DNA of 64,000 nucleotides from Pseudoduganella aquatica (GCF_009857595.1 NZ_WWCU01000004.1:1-64000), one strand, 5' to 3'; positions 1-8,831 are shown, numbered from the stretch's first letter. The notes: a model not told the origin generated them from the sequence alone. Program-made: numbers and translations.

Positions 1-403
1 CTGGCTGCTGCTGCGCAATCCAGAAAACGTCCCGGAAGAGCAACGGCCCAAGCTTGAAGAACTACTGGCAGCGAACAAAGCCTTGATGACCACATACATC
101 ATGAAGGCTAGTTTGAAGGAACTATGGGAACCCAGCGGGGCTTGGCAATGTCGCTGCCGCTGGAAAACTTGGCTGCGCATGGCTGCTGAGAGTGAGATTG
201 AGTCACTGAGCCGCTTCGCAAGGCGCTTGAAGACCTACTGGAGAGGCATACTGGCCCGCGTGCGCTGGCCTATGCATACCGGCCAGCTTGAGGGTATCAA
301 CAACCGGATCAAGGTAATGAAACGGATGGCCTATGGCTACCGCGACTCCGACTTCTTTTTCCTGAAGATCAAAGCCGCGTTTCCCGGAAATCCGTGAAGA
401 ACC
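1..403 (+). mobile_element. Right end of an ISL3-type insertion sequence
   Basis: Only the last 400 bases of the element are in the window. The terminal inverted repeat, read on the minus strand from 403 downward, starts GGTTCTTCACGGATTTCC, and the transposase stop codon lies inside it, the usual arrangement for ISL3-type elements. The next eight bases (404-411) are all T, which would fit the 8-bp AT-rich target duplication known for this family; the left end is outside the window, so this cannot be confirmed. The element stops 12 bases short of the end of the neighbouring PEP-CTERM gene. Confidence 0.75.
2..397 (+). CDS. ISL3 family transposase, C-terminal part
   Basis: The frame is open from the window edge and encodes about 131 residues. 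It begins WLLLRNPENVPEEQ and contains the run RRLKTYWRGILARVRWPMHTG followed by QLEGINNRIKVMKRMAYGYR, the C-terminal end of the DDE catalytic domain of ISL3 transposases, in which the last catalytic Glu sits in the (L)EGxNxxIK motif. The N-terminal zinc-finger/HTH part and the first two acidic residues lie outside the window, so integrity cannot be judged. The stop codon is inside the right inverted repeat. Confidence 0.85.
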   Translation, partial: WLLLRNPENVPEEQRPKLEELLAANKALMTTYIMKASLKELWEPSGAWQCRCRWKTWLRMAAESEIESLSRFARRLKTYWRGILARVRWPMHTGQLEGINNRIKVMKRMAYGYRDSDFFFLKIKAAFPGNP

Positions 404-422
404 TTTTTTTTGCTGTAGCTTG

Positions 423-1529
423 CTAGCGCCAGGTCGGTGTCCCCATGGTCGAAGAATAGCTTCGGGCCTGGCCGCGCCGGCCCAGCCAGCCCACCACACC
501 CAAGCCAATCAGCAGCATCCCATATGTCGCCGGTTCCGGCACTGCTGAAGGAATCATCAAGGCAAGTGTGCAACCGAGGTCGCCGCAGATTTCCCCTCCG
601 ACCGTACCGTTGTCGCTGATAGCAAACACCTGGGTGAGTGTGGAGCCGGTTGTCTGCGAGACGACGAGACTCAGATCCACCACCTGGCCGAGCCTGTTGT
701 ATAGCATGAAGCCTTCTTCAGACTCCCCGAGTATGGTACCGGTGCTGTTCATGTCGGCCACCGAGCGCGTGAAAATCCCGCTCAGGTCCGTCGTCACGCC
801 GTCGTGGTAAAGGAAACCCTTGGCCGTGCCATTGGGGAGATAAGCTGTCCCGAGCACCGATCCGTCGTCGGCGACGCTCAACGCGGCGCTGGCTGTGGCG
901 CCCGCCGGCACGCCGAGGTCGGTCATAACGCCGTCTTTGTAAATAAAGGCATGCGTGGCGAAATTGGAGTCGCTGGTATGTGAATTCCCAACGATCACGC
1001 CAGCGTCGTTGATGTCGGTGGCAAACGAATCGCGGCCGCCCAGCGTCCCCAGTTCGGTTACAGCGCCATTGTTGTACACCATGGCATGGTAGCTGAACAC
1101 GCCGGTATTCATGGCGTAGCCCACGGCCACGCCGTGGTTGTTGATGGCAAGCGCTGTGGATGAGCGGCCATCGTTGAGCAGGGTGCTTGTCTGTCCATTG
1201 GCCAGCAGCGCGGCCGTGCCGCCGGGCGCGGTGCCTGCCATGACGCCGGCATCGTTGATGTCATGGATATTGGCAAGCTGGCTTCCGAGGTAAGCGGTCC
1301 CGTGCTTATCGAACAGAAAAGGGGCGCCTGGCAATTCCGGCCCGAAGCTCACATACCCGGTTACCTGGTTGCTGTTGTTGATGGCGGAGATCGTGCCACC
1401 GGAGCTGTACTGCCACTCCGTCATGATATTGATGTAGTTGAACGTGTAGGGGTCGGCCTGGGCTATGGCTGGCAATAACAAGGCCAGCACTACTGCTTGC
1501 GCACGCGCGGCGTAACTTGCGAGTTTCAT
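423..1529 (-). CDS. HAF-repeat PEP-CTERM exported protein
   Basis: A 368-residue exported protein. It has an N-terminal signal peptide (MKLASYAARAQAVVLALLL, Ala-rich, ending AIAQA) and then repeated units of the type INDAGVIVGNS and AINNHGVAVGYA, which are the HAF extracellular repeats predicted to form a beta-propeller-like fold. The C-terminus carries a PEP-CTERM sorting signal: VPEPATYGMLLIGLG, a hydrophobic segment, then RR. Such proteins are cut and anchored by an exosortase; none is encoded in this window. ATG 1529 is preferred over ATG 1535 because AGGAG abuts the upstream codon but lies 6 bases before the second. The tail after the RR motif is about 15 residues longer than usual. Role unknown, probably cell surface or matrix. 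Confidence 0.85.
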   Translation of the reverse strand: MKLASYAARAQAVVLALLLPAIAQADPYTFNYINIMTEWQYSSGGTISAINNSNQVTGYVSFGPELPGAPFLFDKHGTAYLGSQLANIHDINDAGVMAGTAPGGTAALLANGQTSTLLNDGRSSTALAINNHGVAVGYAMNTGVFSYHAMVYNNGAVTELGTLGGRDSFATDINDAGVIVGNSHTSDSNFATHAFIYKDGVMTDLGVPAGATASAALSVADDGSVLGTAYLPNGTAKGFLYHDGVTTDLSGIFTRSVADMNSTGTILGESEEGFMLYNRLGQVVDLSLVVSQTTGSTLTQVFAISDNGTVGGEICGDLGCTLALMIPSAVPEPATYGMLLIGLGVVGWLGRRGQARSYSSTMGTPTWR

Positions 1530-1622
1530 GTCCATCTCCTGTTCAGGGGCCCCTCACGGGTGGACTGGCCATAGTAGCGCGCCGGACAAGCGCATGATTG
1601 CTTTGTTGCCCGGTTTTCCTAT

Positions 1623-2993
1623 TTATTCGCGATGTGATTTTCTGTGATAAGTGTGCGCATCAAACAGTGCTATCGATATTGCCCCATCGGCCGGCGGTTC
1701 TTGCTCAGCCTGGCCAGGCGTTCCTAGCCGCGCAACGAGCAAGGACGAGAAGCTGCTTACTCCGACCCGGATGCTTTCTTCGTCCACTTGAAAATCCGGA
1801 GCATGGTTCATCGCAATAAGACCTTTCCCGGCATTTGATCCGCCGAGGAAAAAGTACACACCCGGAATTTTCTGTTGAAAGTAGGCGAAGTCATCATTGA
1901 AGAACGGTACCTGCCCAAAAGTTGGCCTGACAGCACCGACGCTGCGGCTTCGCTGCAGTGTGCGGATGGCAAAGCGCGTCAGTGCGGCGTTGTTGAGCAC
2001 AGTGGGATTCTCCTGTACGTACGACACGGAAACTAATTGGCGCTTGTGGCCGCTGGCATCAATCACGCGCTCGACGCGAGAAATGATGCCCCCCAACTGC
2101 GATGCGGTTGTCTCATATAAATTGAAGTCGAGAACAAGGTCTCCGTTTTCGGTGCGAGCGTCGAAGGTCGCATCCATGATCAGGTAGTCCTGGAACGCAT
2201 TACTCGGCGACGTCAATCCGATCGCAGGATCGCTAATATCCTGAAGCTGCCAAGGCTTCGCGCCAGTCCGGCTCCGGGACAGCTCACTGTTCAGGTTCTT
2301 CGTCAACTGCACGATGTCCACCTTCGACAATTCGTTTTTCAGCCTGATGCTGACTCGCCGCGCATATGCATACATCTCGTCCGCCCGGACCACTATCTGT
2401 CCAACGGGCAATGGCGCAACGTGCAGGCCGTAGATCTCATCCGGTGTGATGGACGAGAAAATGCCCCGGTCCATCAGGGCCTTTGCGCCCTTGAAGGTCT
2501 CCTCTTCCGGCTGGAACACGAAGACAACCGTTCCATGCAAGGAGTCCCGCTGCTTCGCAAGGACCTCTGCGATGCCTAGAGCAATCGCGATGTGGACATC
2601 GTGTCCGCATGCATGGTGAACACCGGGATTCTGCGACCTGAAGAGCGCTGGATCACGGAAATCGCCAGGAAGCGCATCAAGCTCGGCTCGCCATGCAACC
2701 GTCTTTCCCGGATGCCCGCCGCGCAGTATTCCGATAACGCTGTGTCCGTATTGCCCAGCCTGAACTTCCAGTCCGATTGCAATTAAGTGCGCGGATATTG
2801 TCGCTGCAGTTCGAGATTCATGGCCCGCAACTTCAGGGTGCTGGTGGATATCTCGCCTGACGGCGACTAGCTTCTCAAAAAGGCCATCAGTCTGCACCTG
2901 AATCGCATCCGGGGCAGTGCGCTGGCTTGGGTTATGTTGGCATCCGCCGATTAGCAGTCCGAAGATACTTGAGAAAATTATTAGAAGTTTCAT
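1623..2993 (-). CDS. M20 family amidohydrolase lipoprotein
   Basis: A 456-residue amidohydrolase/peptidase of the M20 (IAA-amino acid hydrolase, carboxypeptidase Ss1-like) group. It starts with a lipoprotein signal (hydrophobic stretch then LIGGC), so it is probably lipid-anchored in the envelope. Family landmarks are RRDIHQHPE, WRAELDALP, HACGHDVH (metal ligands and catalytic region), FQPEEET and the C-terminal AMNHAPDF. These enzymes hydrolyse N-acyl or N-terminal amide bonds; the substrate cannot be told. Start: ATG 2993 gives a short lipoprotein n-region; an in-frame GTG at 3008 adds five residues. Neither has a clear ribosome binding site. It stands alone, with no obvious operon partner. 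Confidence 0.85.
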   Translation of the reverse strand: MKLLIIFSSIFGLLIGGCQHNPSQRTAPDAIQVQTDGLFEKLVAVRRDIHQHPEVAGHESRTAATISAHLIAIGLEVQAGQYGHSVIGILRGGHPGKTVAWRAELDALPGDFRDPALFRSQNPGVHHACGHDVHIAIALGIAEVLAKQRDSLHGTVVFVFQPEEETFKGAKALMDRGIFSSITPDEIYGLHVAPLPVGQIVVRADEMYAYARRVSIRLKNELSKVDIVQLTKNLNSELSRSRTGAKPWQLQDISDPAIGLTSPSNAFQDYLIMDATFDARTENGDLVLDFNLYETTASQLGGIISRVERVIDASGHKRQLVSVSYVQENPTVLNNAALTRFAIRTLQRSRSVGAVRPTFGQVPFFNDDFAYFQQKIPGVYFFLGGSNAGKGLIAMNHAPDFQVDEESIRVGVSSFSSLLVARLGTPGQAEQEPPADGAISIALFDAHTYHRKSHRE

Positions 2994-3044
2994 GGTGATG
3001 GGCTTCACGGGGATTAGGGCATAAGTGCATCTGGTGAATTGAGT

Positions 3045-3170
3045 ATGTCAGGTCGTCAATTCACTTGGCAGCCCAACTGGGATGAATTGCAGCTCGGAGC
3101 CGATGAACTGCAGCTCGCGGCGATAAACCGCAGGCTTGCAGAAGCCATAACGGTATGGACCAGAAGATGA
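3045..3170 (+). CDS. Possible 41-residue small ORF with internal repeats
   Basis: A short ATG frame, MSGRQFTWQPNWDELQLG, with a repeated DELQL motif. The DNA shows about three imperfect 20-base units beginning GATGAATTGCAGC, GATGAACTGCAGC and GATAAACCGCAGG between 3079 and 3140. No good Shine-Dalgarno sequence is seen and no family is recognised. It lies between the M20 lipoprotein gene and the damaged toxin-antitoxin locus, so it may be a degraded accessory fragment rather than a gene. Confidence 0.2.
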   Translation: MSGRQFTWQPNWDELQLGADELQLAAINRRLAEAITVWTRR

Positions 3171-3180
3171 GTGGGATTCT

Positions 3181-3426
3181 TTACGCGTGGTGATATCGGC
3201 AGGAAATGATGAGGAGCGCGTCCTCATGCACTTGGTACTCCAGCCGGTTTGACTCGTCGATGCGCCTGGACCAGCAACCGCTCAGGCTGGTGTAATGATC
3301 GAGAGACATGACTACCGCGTCCGGCGCATCTCTACGCGAGATGATGGTGACGTCCGCATCCTCAAGCACTTGGTCGATGACAGCGCGAAGGCTGTTGCGG
3401 GCATCAGAAAAGTTGATGATCCTCAT
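3181..3426 (-). pseudogene. YefM-YoeB toxin-antitoxin pair collapsed into one frame
   Basis: An 81-residue frame whose two halves belong to different proteins. Residues 1-47 (MRIINFSDARNSLRAVIDQV to VVMSLDHYTSL) are the N-terminal DNA-binding and dimerisation half of a YefM/Phd antitoxin. From about residue 48 (LSGCWSRRIDESNRLEYQV to the end CRYHHA) it is the C-terminal third of a YoeB toxin, including the WSRRI and terminal CRYHH elements. YefM is normally about 83 and YoeB about 84 residues, encoded next to each other. The simplest explanation is an in-frame internal deletion that removed the toxin-neutralising part of YefM and the first two thirds of YoeB. The product might still fold as a DNA-binding remnant. 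Confidence 0.8.
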
Positions 3427-3619
3427 TCGTACTCCCTTCTACCAAGTGGTCAACATACGGCACGTTGTACAGGTTTGAGTGTGCCGCGATTTTCGCAGAT
3501 AGCAAGGGCGGAAGGCCTTCATCTGGTCCTACGGCAGTGTTGCCTTTTTACTAGCTTGCCGATAAGGAAAATGGTATCGTTGCGAACTAATTTCCTATCG
3601 TCATTGCTGCCCTCCTCAC

Positions 3620-6025
3620 ATGCATACGTCCTCCCGTCCGTCCCTGTCCGTCCTTTCCTCCACCATCGCCGCGCTGCTTCTGAGTTGGCAAGCGCAGGCT
3701 CAGACAACCGAGGCCACGCCGCCGAAAGCCAAGGAAGAAGCGAAGCCGGCTGCGGCCAAGCTGGCCGCGCAGCCTGCGGCTCAGCCCGCGCCTGCAACCC
3801 AGGAGGTGCCGCCGGCAGCGGTTGTGAATGTGGTCAGCGAGCGGCAGAGCAACCGCATCGACCGCCAAGTGTACGACGTCAAGGCCGACGCCAGCACGGC
3901 GGGCGCCTCGGTGGGCGACGTGCTCAACAACGTGCCCTCCGTGAGCGTGGACCCCAACGGCACGGTGCGGCTGCGCGGCAGCGAGCGCGTCACCGTGCTG
4001 GTCGACGGCAAACCGACCGCCCAGATGCAAGGTGAGAACCGCGCCGCAGCCATCAATGCGTTGCCGGCCGAGAACTTCGAGTCGGTGCAGGTGATTAACA
4101 ACCCGGGCGCGGAATTTGGCAACGAAGCGGGCGGCGGCCCCATCCTCAACCTGATCTCGCGCCGCTACACCAAGCCGGGCGGCAATGGCACCGTCGCCGG
4201 CAACGTCGGCCCGGCAGGGCGCAAGAACGCCTTCGCCAACGGCAGCTACAGCGCCGGTTATGCGTCGGTGAACGGCACGTTCAACTACCGCCGCGACGGC
4301 AATGAGACCGACACCGAGAGCACGCGCGAGCGCATCGATCCGGCGAGCGGCAGCGTCAGCCGTTTGCGCCAGACCGCGCAGCGCAGCGGACTCACCGACT
4401 TCATCCAGGGTGGCGTAGGTGGCCGCTACAATTTCAACGAGCGCGACACGCTAACCGGCTCGCTGTCCTTGAACAAGCGCGGCAATGACTCCCGCAGCAG
4501 CGAGCACCTGACGGACTTCGGCACCGGCAGCGCGCCCCTGGTGGATTACCTGACCCGCCGCAGCGCCAGCGGCGACGCCCTCAACCACGAAGTGGTGGCC
4601 GGCTGGGAGCGGCGCTTCAGCACCGACGGCGAAAGCTTGAAGGCCGACCTGCGGCATTCGTCCAACACCAACAATGTGGACACGGCGGCCATGTACCAGC
4701 CTGTCCTGCTGCCAGCGGGCGGACCGGTGCTGCGCAACTACACCCAGAACGTGGAAACCCGCGTGCGCCTGACCGACCTGAGCACGGACTATTCGGGCAA
4801 GGCCGGCCCCGGCTTCCTGACTGCGGGCGCCCGCTGGCAGCGCACGCGCCAGTCCAGCGATTACCGCTACCTGTTCCTGGACAACGGCGCTGTGGACACG
4901 AAGCGCAGCAATCTGTTCGACCTGGAGCAGGATGTCACCGCCGCCTACTCGACCTATGAATTGCCGATCAATGCGCTGTGGTCCTTCAAGGGCGGCCTGC
5001 GCGTGGAGCACACCGAACTGAACCTTGACCAGGTGACCACCAACGTCCAGGCCGGCAACAGCTACACCAACTACCTGCCCAGCCTGTTCCTGACCTACAA
5101 GCTGGACAAGTTCTCGAACCTGCGCTTCTCGTACTCGGACCGCATCTCGCGCCCGGCCTCGGGCGACCTGAACCCCTTCGTCAACTACGTCAACGAATAC
5201 GCCGTCACGTCCGGCAATCCGCGCCTGCATCCGGTCAAGCTGCACTCGCTGGAGCTGGGCTACGAGACCAAGATCATGGGCCTGATGCCCGCCAGCCTGC
5301 GCGGCTACATGCGCCACGAGTCGGACGTCATTACCGAGCGCCGCACCTTCATCAGCCCCACGGCGCTGCTGACCACCAAGGCAAACGAGGGTGACCGCCA
5401 GGCGGGCGGCGTGGAGTTCTCCATCATGGCCATGGTGCCGCCGAACATGAAGTGGAACGGCATCTCGCTGCCCGCCATCCGCTTTATGTTCAATGGTAAC
5501 TGGGGCTTTATCGAGCAGGACCGCCTGGGCACGCTCGGCGTGAGCGGCGAGAAGCGCCGCACGCCGTCCCTGCACCTGCAGGGCGGGGCGCAGTGGACGA
5601 TCACGCCGGAAGACACGCTGACCTTCATGACTTTCCGCCAGGGCAAGCAGTTGTCGGGCGAAGGCTACCGCGAGCCGTTCAGCATCGTGAACCTGGCGCT
5701 GGAGCACAAGTTCTCGCCGCGCCTGTCGCTCAATATCCGCGCCAATGATGTGTTGCAGACCACCGACCAGCGCTTCCGCGTCGACACCGCCACCCTGCGC
5801 GAACGCACCGACGTGCAGGTGCACCAGCGGCGCCTCTACATGGGCCTGCGCTACACCTTCGGCGGCGTGACCGGCAACGACGCGGTACGCAATGCGATGC
5901 AGGCGGCCGGCATGAATCCGGACAGCCAGGCGGCGAAAGACGCGATGCGCATGATGCAAGGGCAGCAAAGCCAGCAGGATAAGCCGACCCAACCGGAGAA
6001 ACCTGCGCCTGAGAAAAAGAATTAA
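3620..6025 (+). CDS. TonB-dependent outer-membrane receptor with C-terminal tail
   Basis: An 801-residue outer-membrane receptor. A signal peptide (ends WQAQAQ) is followed by a Pro/Ala/Lys-rich linker and then the plug domain from about residue 65: DVLNNVPSVSVDPNGTVRLRG, VTVLVDGKP and NPGAEFGNEAGGGPILNLIS. A long beta-barrel follows. It is of the outer-membrane beta-barrel receptor subgroup rather than a classical siderophore receptor. The barrel seems to finish around RRLYMGLRYTFGG, but the protein then continues about 45 residues into a Met/Gln/Pro/Lys-rich tail ending PEKKN. The usual C-terminal aromatic residue is therefore not terminal. Ligand unknown; no transport partner is adjacent. 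The start has no strong ribosome binding site. Confidence 0.85.
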   Translation: MHTSSRPSLSVLSSTIAALLLSWQAQAQTTEATPPKAKEEAKPAAAKLAAQPAAQPAPATQEVPPAAVVNVVSERQSNRIDRQVYDVKADASTAGASVGDVLNNVPSVSVDPNGTVRLRGSERVTVLVDGKPTAQMQGENRAAAINALPAENFESVQVINNPGAEFGNEAGGGPILNLISRRYTKPGGNGTVAGNVGPAGRKNAFANGSYSAGYASVNGTFNYRRDGNETDTESTRERIDPASGSVSRLRQTAQRSGLTDFIQGGVGGRYNFNERDTLTGSLSLNKRGNDSRSSEHLTDFGTGSAPLVDYLTRRSASGDALNHEVVAGWERRFSTDGESLKADLRHSSNTNNVDTAAMYQPVLLPAGGPVLRNYTQNVETRVRLTDLSTDYSGKAGPGFLTAGARWQRTRQSSDYRYLFLDNGAVDTKRSNLFDLEQDVTAAYSTYELPINALWSFKGGLRVEHTELNLDQVTTNVQAGNSYTNYLPSLFLTYKLDKFSNLRFSYSDRISRPASGDLNPFVNYVNEYAVTSGNPRLHPVKLHSLELGYETKIMGLMPASLRGYMRHESDVITERRTFISPTALLTTKANEGDRQAGGVEFSIMAMVPPNMKWNGISLPAIRFMFNGNWGFIEQDRLGTLGVSGEKRRTPSLHLQGGAQWTITPEDTLTFMTFRQGKQLSGEGYREPFSIVNLALEHKFSPRLSLNIRANDVLQTTDQRFRVDTATLRERTDVQVHQRRLYMGLRYTFGGVTGNDAVRNAMQAAGMNPDSQAAKDAMRMMQGQQSQQDKPTQPEKPAPEKKN

Positions 6026-6036
6026 GGGGAAGGGCA

Positions 6037-6065
6037 GCCCTGCCTGCCGGCTGGCAGGACAGGGC
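6037..6065. terminator. Strong hairpin between convergent receptor genes
   Basis: GCCCTGCCTGCC pairs with GGCAGGACAGGGC around a GGCT loop, with one bulged A. It sits between the stop codons of two convergent TonB receptor genes. There is no T tract on either side, so it may protect 3' ends or act with Rho rather than as a classical intrinsic terminator. Confidence 0.5.
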
Positions 6066-6080
6066 GCCATCAGGGAAGGC

Positions 6081-8831
6081 TCAGAACTTGTACTGCAGGT
6101 TGGCGAACATCGAGCGGCCGCGCGGGTCGCCGTAGGTCGGATCCCACGTCACTTCAAAGTAGCGCGACTGGTTGGTGAACGGCGGCGGCGTGTCTGCCAG
6201 GTTGATGACGCCGGCGCGCAGTTTGAGCTGCTTGGTGAACGCGTAGCTGCCCGTCAGATCCCACAGCGAATAGGCTTTCACCTTGCGGTCGTTCCAGCCC
6301 GGGTCGGCCAGGCCCGGCACGTTCTGGTCGGTATAGCTGGAGAAGAAGGTGTTGCCCAGGCTTAGGTTGACCGGACCCTGGGTCCAGTCCAGATTGACCT
6401 TGTGACGCCAGCGCTGCACGGCCTTGTCATCGCGGAATACGCCCAGGCCATCGGCCATCGGTGAGTTTGGATCGGACTGGAATTTGTACTGTGTGACCAG
6501 CGTGCCGTTCAGGCTGGCGCTGAAGCGGCCCATGGAGGTCGCATCGCCGCGCCAGTTCACCGCGATATCGAGGCCCGAGGTGTTGAGCTTGCCACGGTTT
6601 TCTTTCTTGAACTGCAGGTAGGAAACCAAACCGTCCTCGTCGCGCACCACGATTTTCGGATCGTTGTAGTAGACCGGGTTGTCGAACACGGTCTGCTCGC
6701 CGATTTCCGAAATGATGTCGGTTTTTCGGATGATCCAGTAGTCCAGACTGGCGTTCCAGTTCTGGTTAGGTTCCACGACCAGGCCGGCCGAGAACTGTTT
6801 GGACTTTTCCGGCTTCAGCTTTGGATTGCCGTAGCGGTCCAGATCGAACTGGGCAACTTCGCCCGACACCGGGTCTTTCACGAAGCTGGCCGTGGTGCCG
6901 GAACGTACCGGCAGGAACAGTTCGGCAATCGACGGCGCGCGGAAGCCGGTGCCGTAGGAAGCGCGGCCCAGCACTTCCTTGTTCGGACGGTAGCTCACGG
7001 CGATTTTCGGATTGGTGGTGCTCAGTTGCGGCGCGGACAACTTGGTCAGCGGATCGTGCACGGCCTTGTAGCGGTCATGGCGGATCGCGAACTGGCCTTC
7101 CCATTCCTTGCTGAAGGGCGCATTGATCTCGGTGTAGATGCCGGCGATGTCGCGCGAGTTGGACGAGTCGGCCAGCAATTCGTCGGAGCTGGCGCGGTCG
7201 CCCTGGACGTCGTTGGTGCGCAGCGCTTCGGTGGAGGTGAACGCGGTCTTCTCGCGCCGCAGTTCGGCGCCCACGGCCAGCATGACATCGCCGCCGGGCA
7301 GCGCCATCAGCGAGCGCGTCAGCTTGCCGTCCACGCTGTCGCTGGTGCCTTTGGAAATGCGCGCCGCGCCGTTGATCTTGATCGAATCCATGAACTTGCG
7401 GCCCGAGTCGTCCGTGGCCGGGACAAAGGGGTTGTACTTGCCGCTGGCGATGCCTGCCAGCATCTTGGTGCGCGACACCCAGCCGTCGATATCCAGGTCG
7501 GTGGCCTTGTTCACGCTGTGGTTGTAGGCCGCGTCGTATTCCCAGTCGCCTGCCTTGCCGGCCGCGCCCACCACGAATCGCGACGCTTTGCTCGTCACCT
7601 CCGAGGTGCGGCGGCCGGCGTCCGACAGGCGGAAGCGGAAGGTGACGGGGGTGGTGATGCCGGTCTTGGCTTGCAGATCGGCTGGCAGGAGGATGCCGTT
7701 GCTGGCGCTGATGCTGCTGGAGGTGGCGGGCGAGGCGGCGTAGCTGGTCTCGGCTTTGCTCAGCAAAACTTCCGCAAACACCTGGTGGTTGTCGCCCACC
7801 AGCGCGGTGGCGCGGCCGACGAAGCTCTGTTTTTTGGACTCCGGATAGACTTCCGAGTCGCCCATATAGTTGAACGAGCAGCCTTCCGAACCGCCGGGGC
7901 CGAGCGGACGCACCACGTTCGGACTGCCGTTCACGCAGCTGCTCCTGCCGAAATTGACGCGCCGCCCCTGCGATGGCACATAGGTGCCGCCGGGGCCGGC
8001 GCCCTTCAGGTAGCCCGACTTGTTCAGGGTCGCCAGCTGGGCGGCGGTCAGGTCGACGTTGGCCGGGAAGGAGTAGCTCGACAGCTGCGGCGACAAGCGG
8101 TCGGGCAGGCTGTATTCCTGCATGAATTCGCGTTGCGAGCTGGCCAGCCTGTCCGTCCGCTGCAGGTCCAGCGCGCCGAACACATTGAAACGGTCGGTGC
8201 TCAAGGCGCCAAAGCCGCCGGACAGCGACGCGGACTTTTTGCCGCCGCCGCCTTCGTCGGTGCCCAGCGCATACAGGCTGGCATCGCCGCCCTGGTAATC
8301 CTTGCGGGTGATGAAGTTGATCACGCCGCCCATGGCGTCGGTGCCGTAGATCGCCGACGCGCCGTCCTTGAGCACTTCCACGCGCTGGATGGCGCCGGCC
8401 GGAATGTTGTTCAGGTCGACCCCGGAATTGTCGCCGGGGCTGGCGAAGTTGGCCATGCGGCGGCCGTTCAGCAGCACCAGCGTGCTCGAGACGCCCAGGC
8501 CGCGCAGGTTGGCGCCGTTAAAGCCACGCTGGCCGCCCATGACGTCGCTGACGCTGGCGCCGTCGGTGAGGCCGCCCACATTCGAGGAGATCTTTTGCAG
8601 CAGTTCGGCTGCAGTGGTCACGCCGGACTTGTCGATATCTTCGCGCTTGATGATTTCGACCGGCAGCGCCGCCTCGCCCTCGATGCGCTTGATACTGGAG
8701 CCGGTAATTTCCACGCGCGGCATGGTTTGCGCGTAAACGCTCAAGCCCATGCTGCCGAGCGCGAGCAATACGGCATGGGTGCAGCGGGAGCGGCGGAATG
8801 CAGACGCCTTGTGCGTGCCAGGTATTTTCAT
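6081..8831 (-). CDS. TonB-dependent receptor (paralogue of the 42588-45362 receptor)
   Basis: A 916-residue outer-membrane receptor. Signal peptide (ends LSVYAQ), then a TonB-box-like segment and plug: VEITGSSIKRIEGEAALPVE, REDIDKSGVTTAAELLQKIS, STLVLLNGRRMANFA and VEVLKDGASAIYGTDAMGG. The barrel ends with ANLQYKF, the normal aromatic C-terminus. The plug is nearly the same, motif by motif, as that of the receptor at 42588-45362, so the two are paralogues in one subfamily. ATG 8831 has a GAGGA element upstream. The 160 bases before it contain the palindrome CCACAATGTGG. The ligand is unknown. Confidence 0.9.
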   Translation of the reverse strand: MKIPGTHKASAFRRSRCTHAVLLALGSMGLSVYAQTMPRVEITGSSIKRIEGEAALPVEIIKREDIDKSGVTTAAELLQKISSNVGGLTDGASVSDVMGGQRGFNGANLRGLGVSSTLVLLNGRRMANFASPGDNSGVDLNNIPAGAIQRVEVLKDGASAIYGTDAMGGVINFITRKDYQGGDASLYALGTDEGGGGKKSASLSGGFGALSTDRFNVFGALDLQRTDRLASSQREFMQEYSLPDRLSPQLSSYSFPANVDLTAAQLATLNKSGYLKGAGPGGTYVPSQGRRVNFGRSSCVNGSPNVVRPLGPGGSEGCSFNYMGDSEVYPESKKQSFVGRATALVGDNHQVFAEVLLSKAETSYAASPATSSSISASNGILLPADLQAKTGITTPVTFRFRLSDAGRRTSEVTSKASRFVVGAAGKAGDWEYDAAYNHSVNKATDLDIDGWVSRTKMLAGIASGKYNPFVPATDDSGRKFMDSIKINGAARISKGTSDSVDGKLTRSLMALPGGDVMLAVGAELRREKTAFTSTEALRTNDVQGDRASSDELLADSSNSRDIAGIYTEINAPFSKEWEGQFAIRHDRYKAVHDPLTKLSAPQLSTTNPKIAVSYRPNKEVLGRASYGTGFRAPSIAELFLPVRSGTTASFVKDPVSGEVAQFDLDRYGNPKLKPEKSKQFSAGLVVEPNQNWNASLDYWIIRKTDIISEIGEQTVFDNPVYYNDPKIVVRDEDGLVSYLQFKKENRGKLNTSGLDIAVNWRGDATSMGRFSASLNGTLVTQYKFQSDPNSPMADGLGVFRDDKAVQRWRHKVNLDWTQGPVNLSLGNTFFSSYTDQNVPGLADPGWNDRKVKAYSLWDLTGSYAFTKQLKLRAGVINLADTPPPFTNQSRYFEVTWDPTYGDPRGRSMFANLQYKF

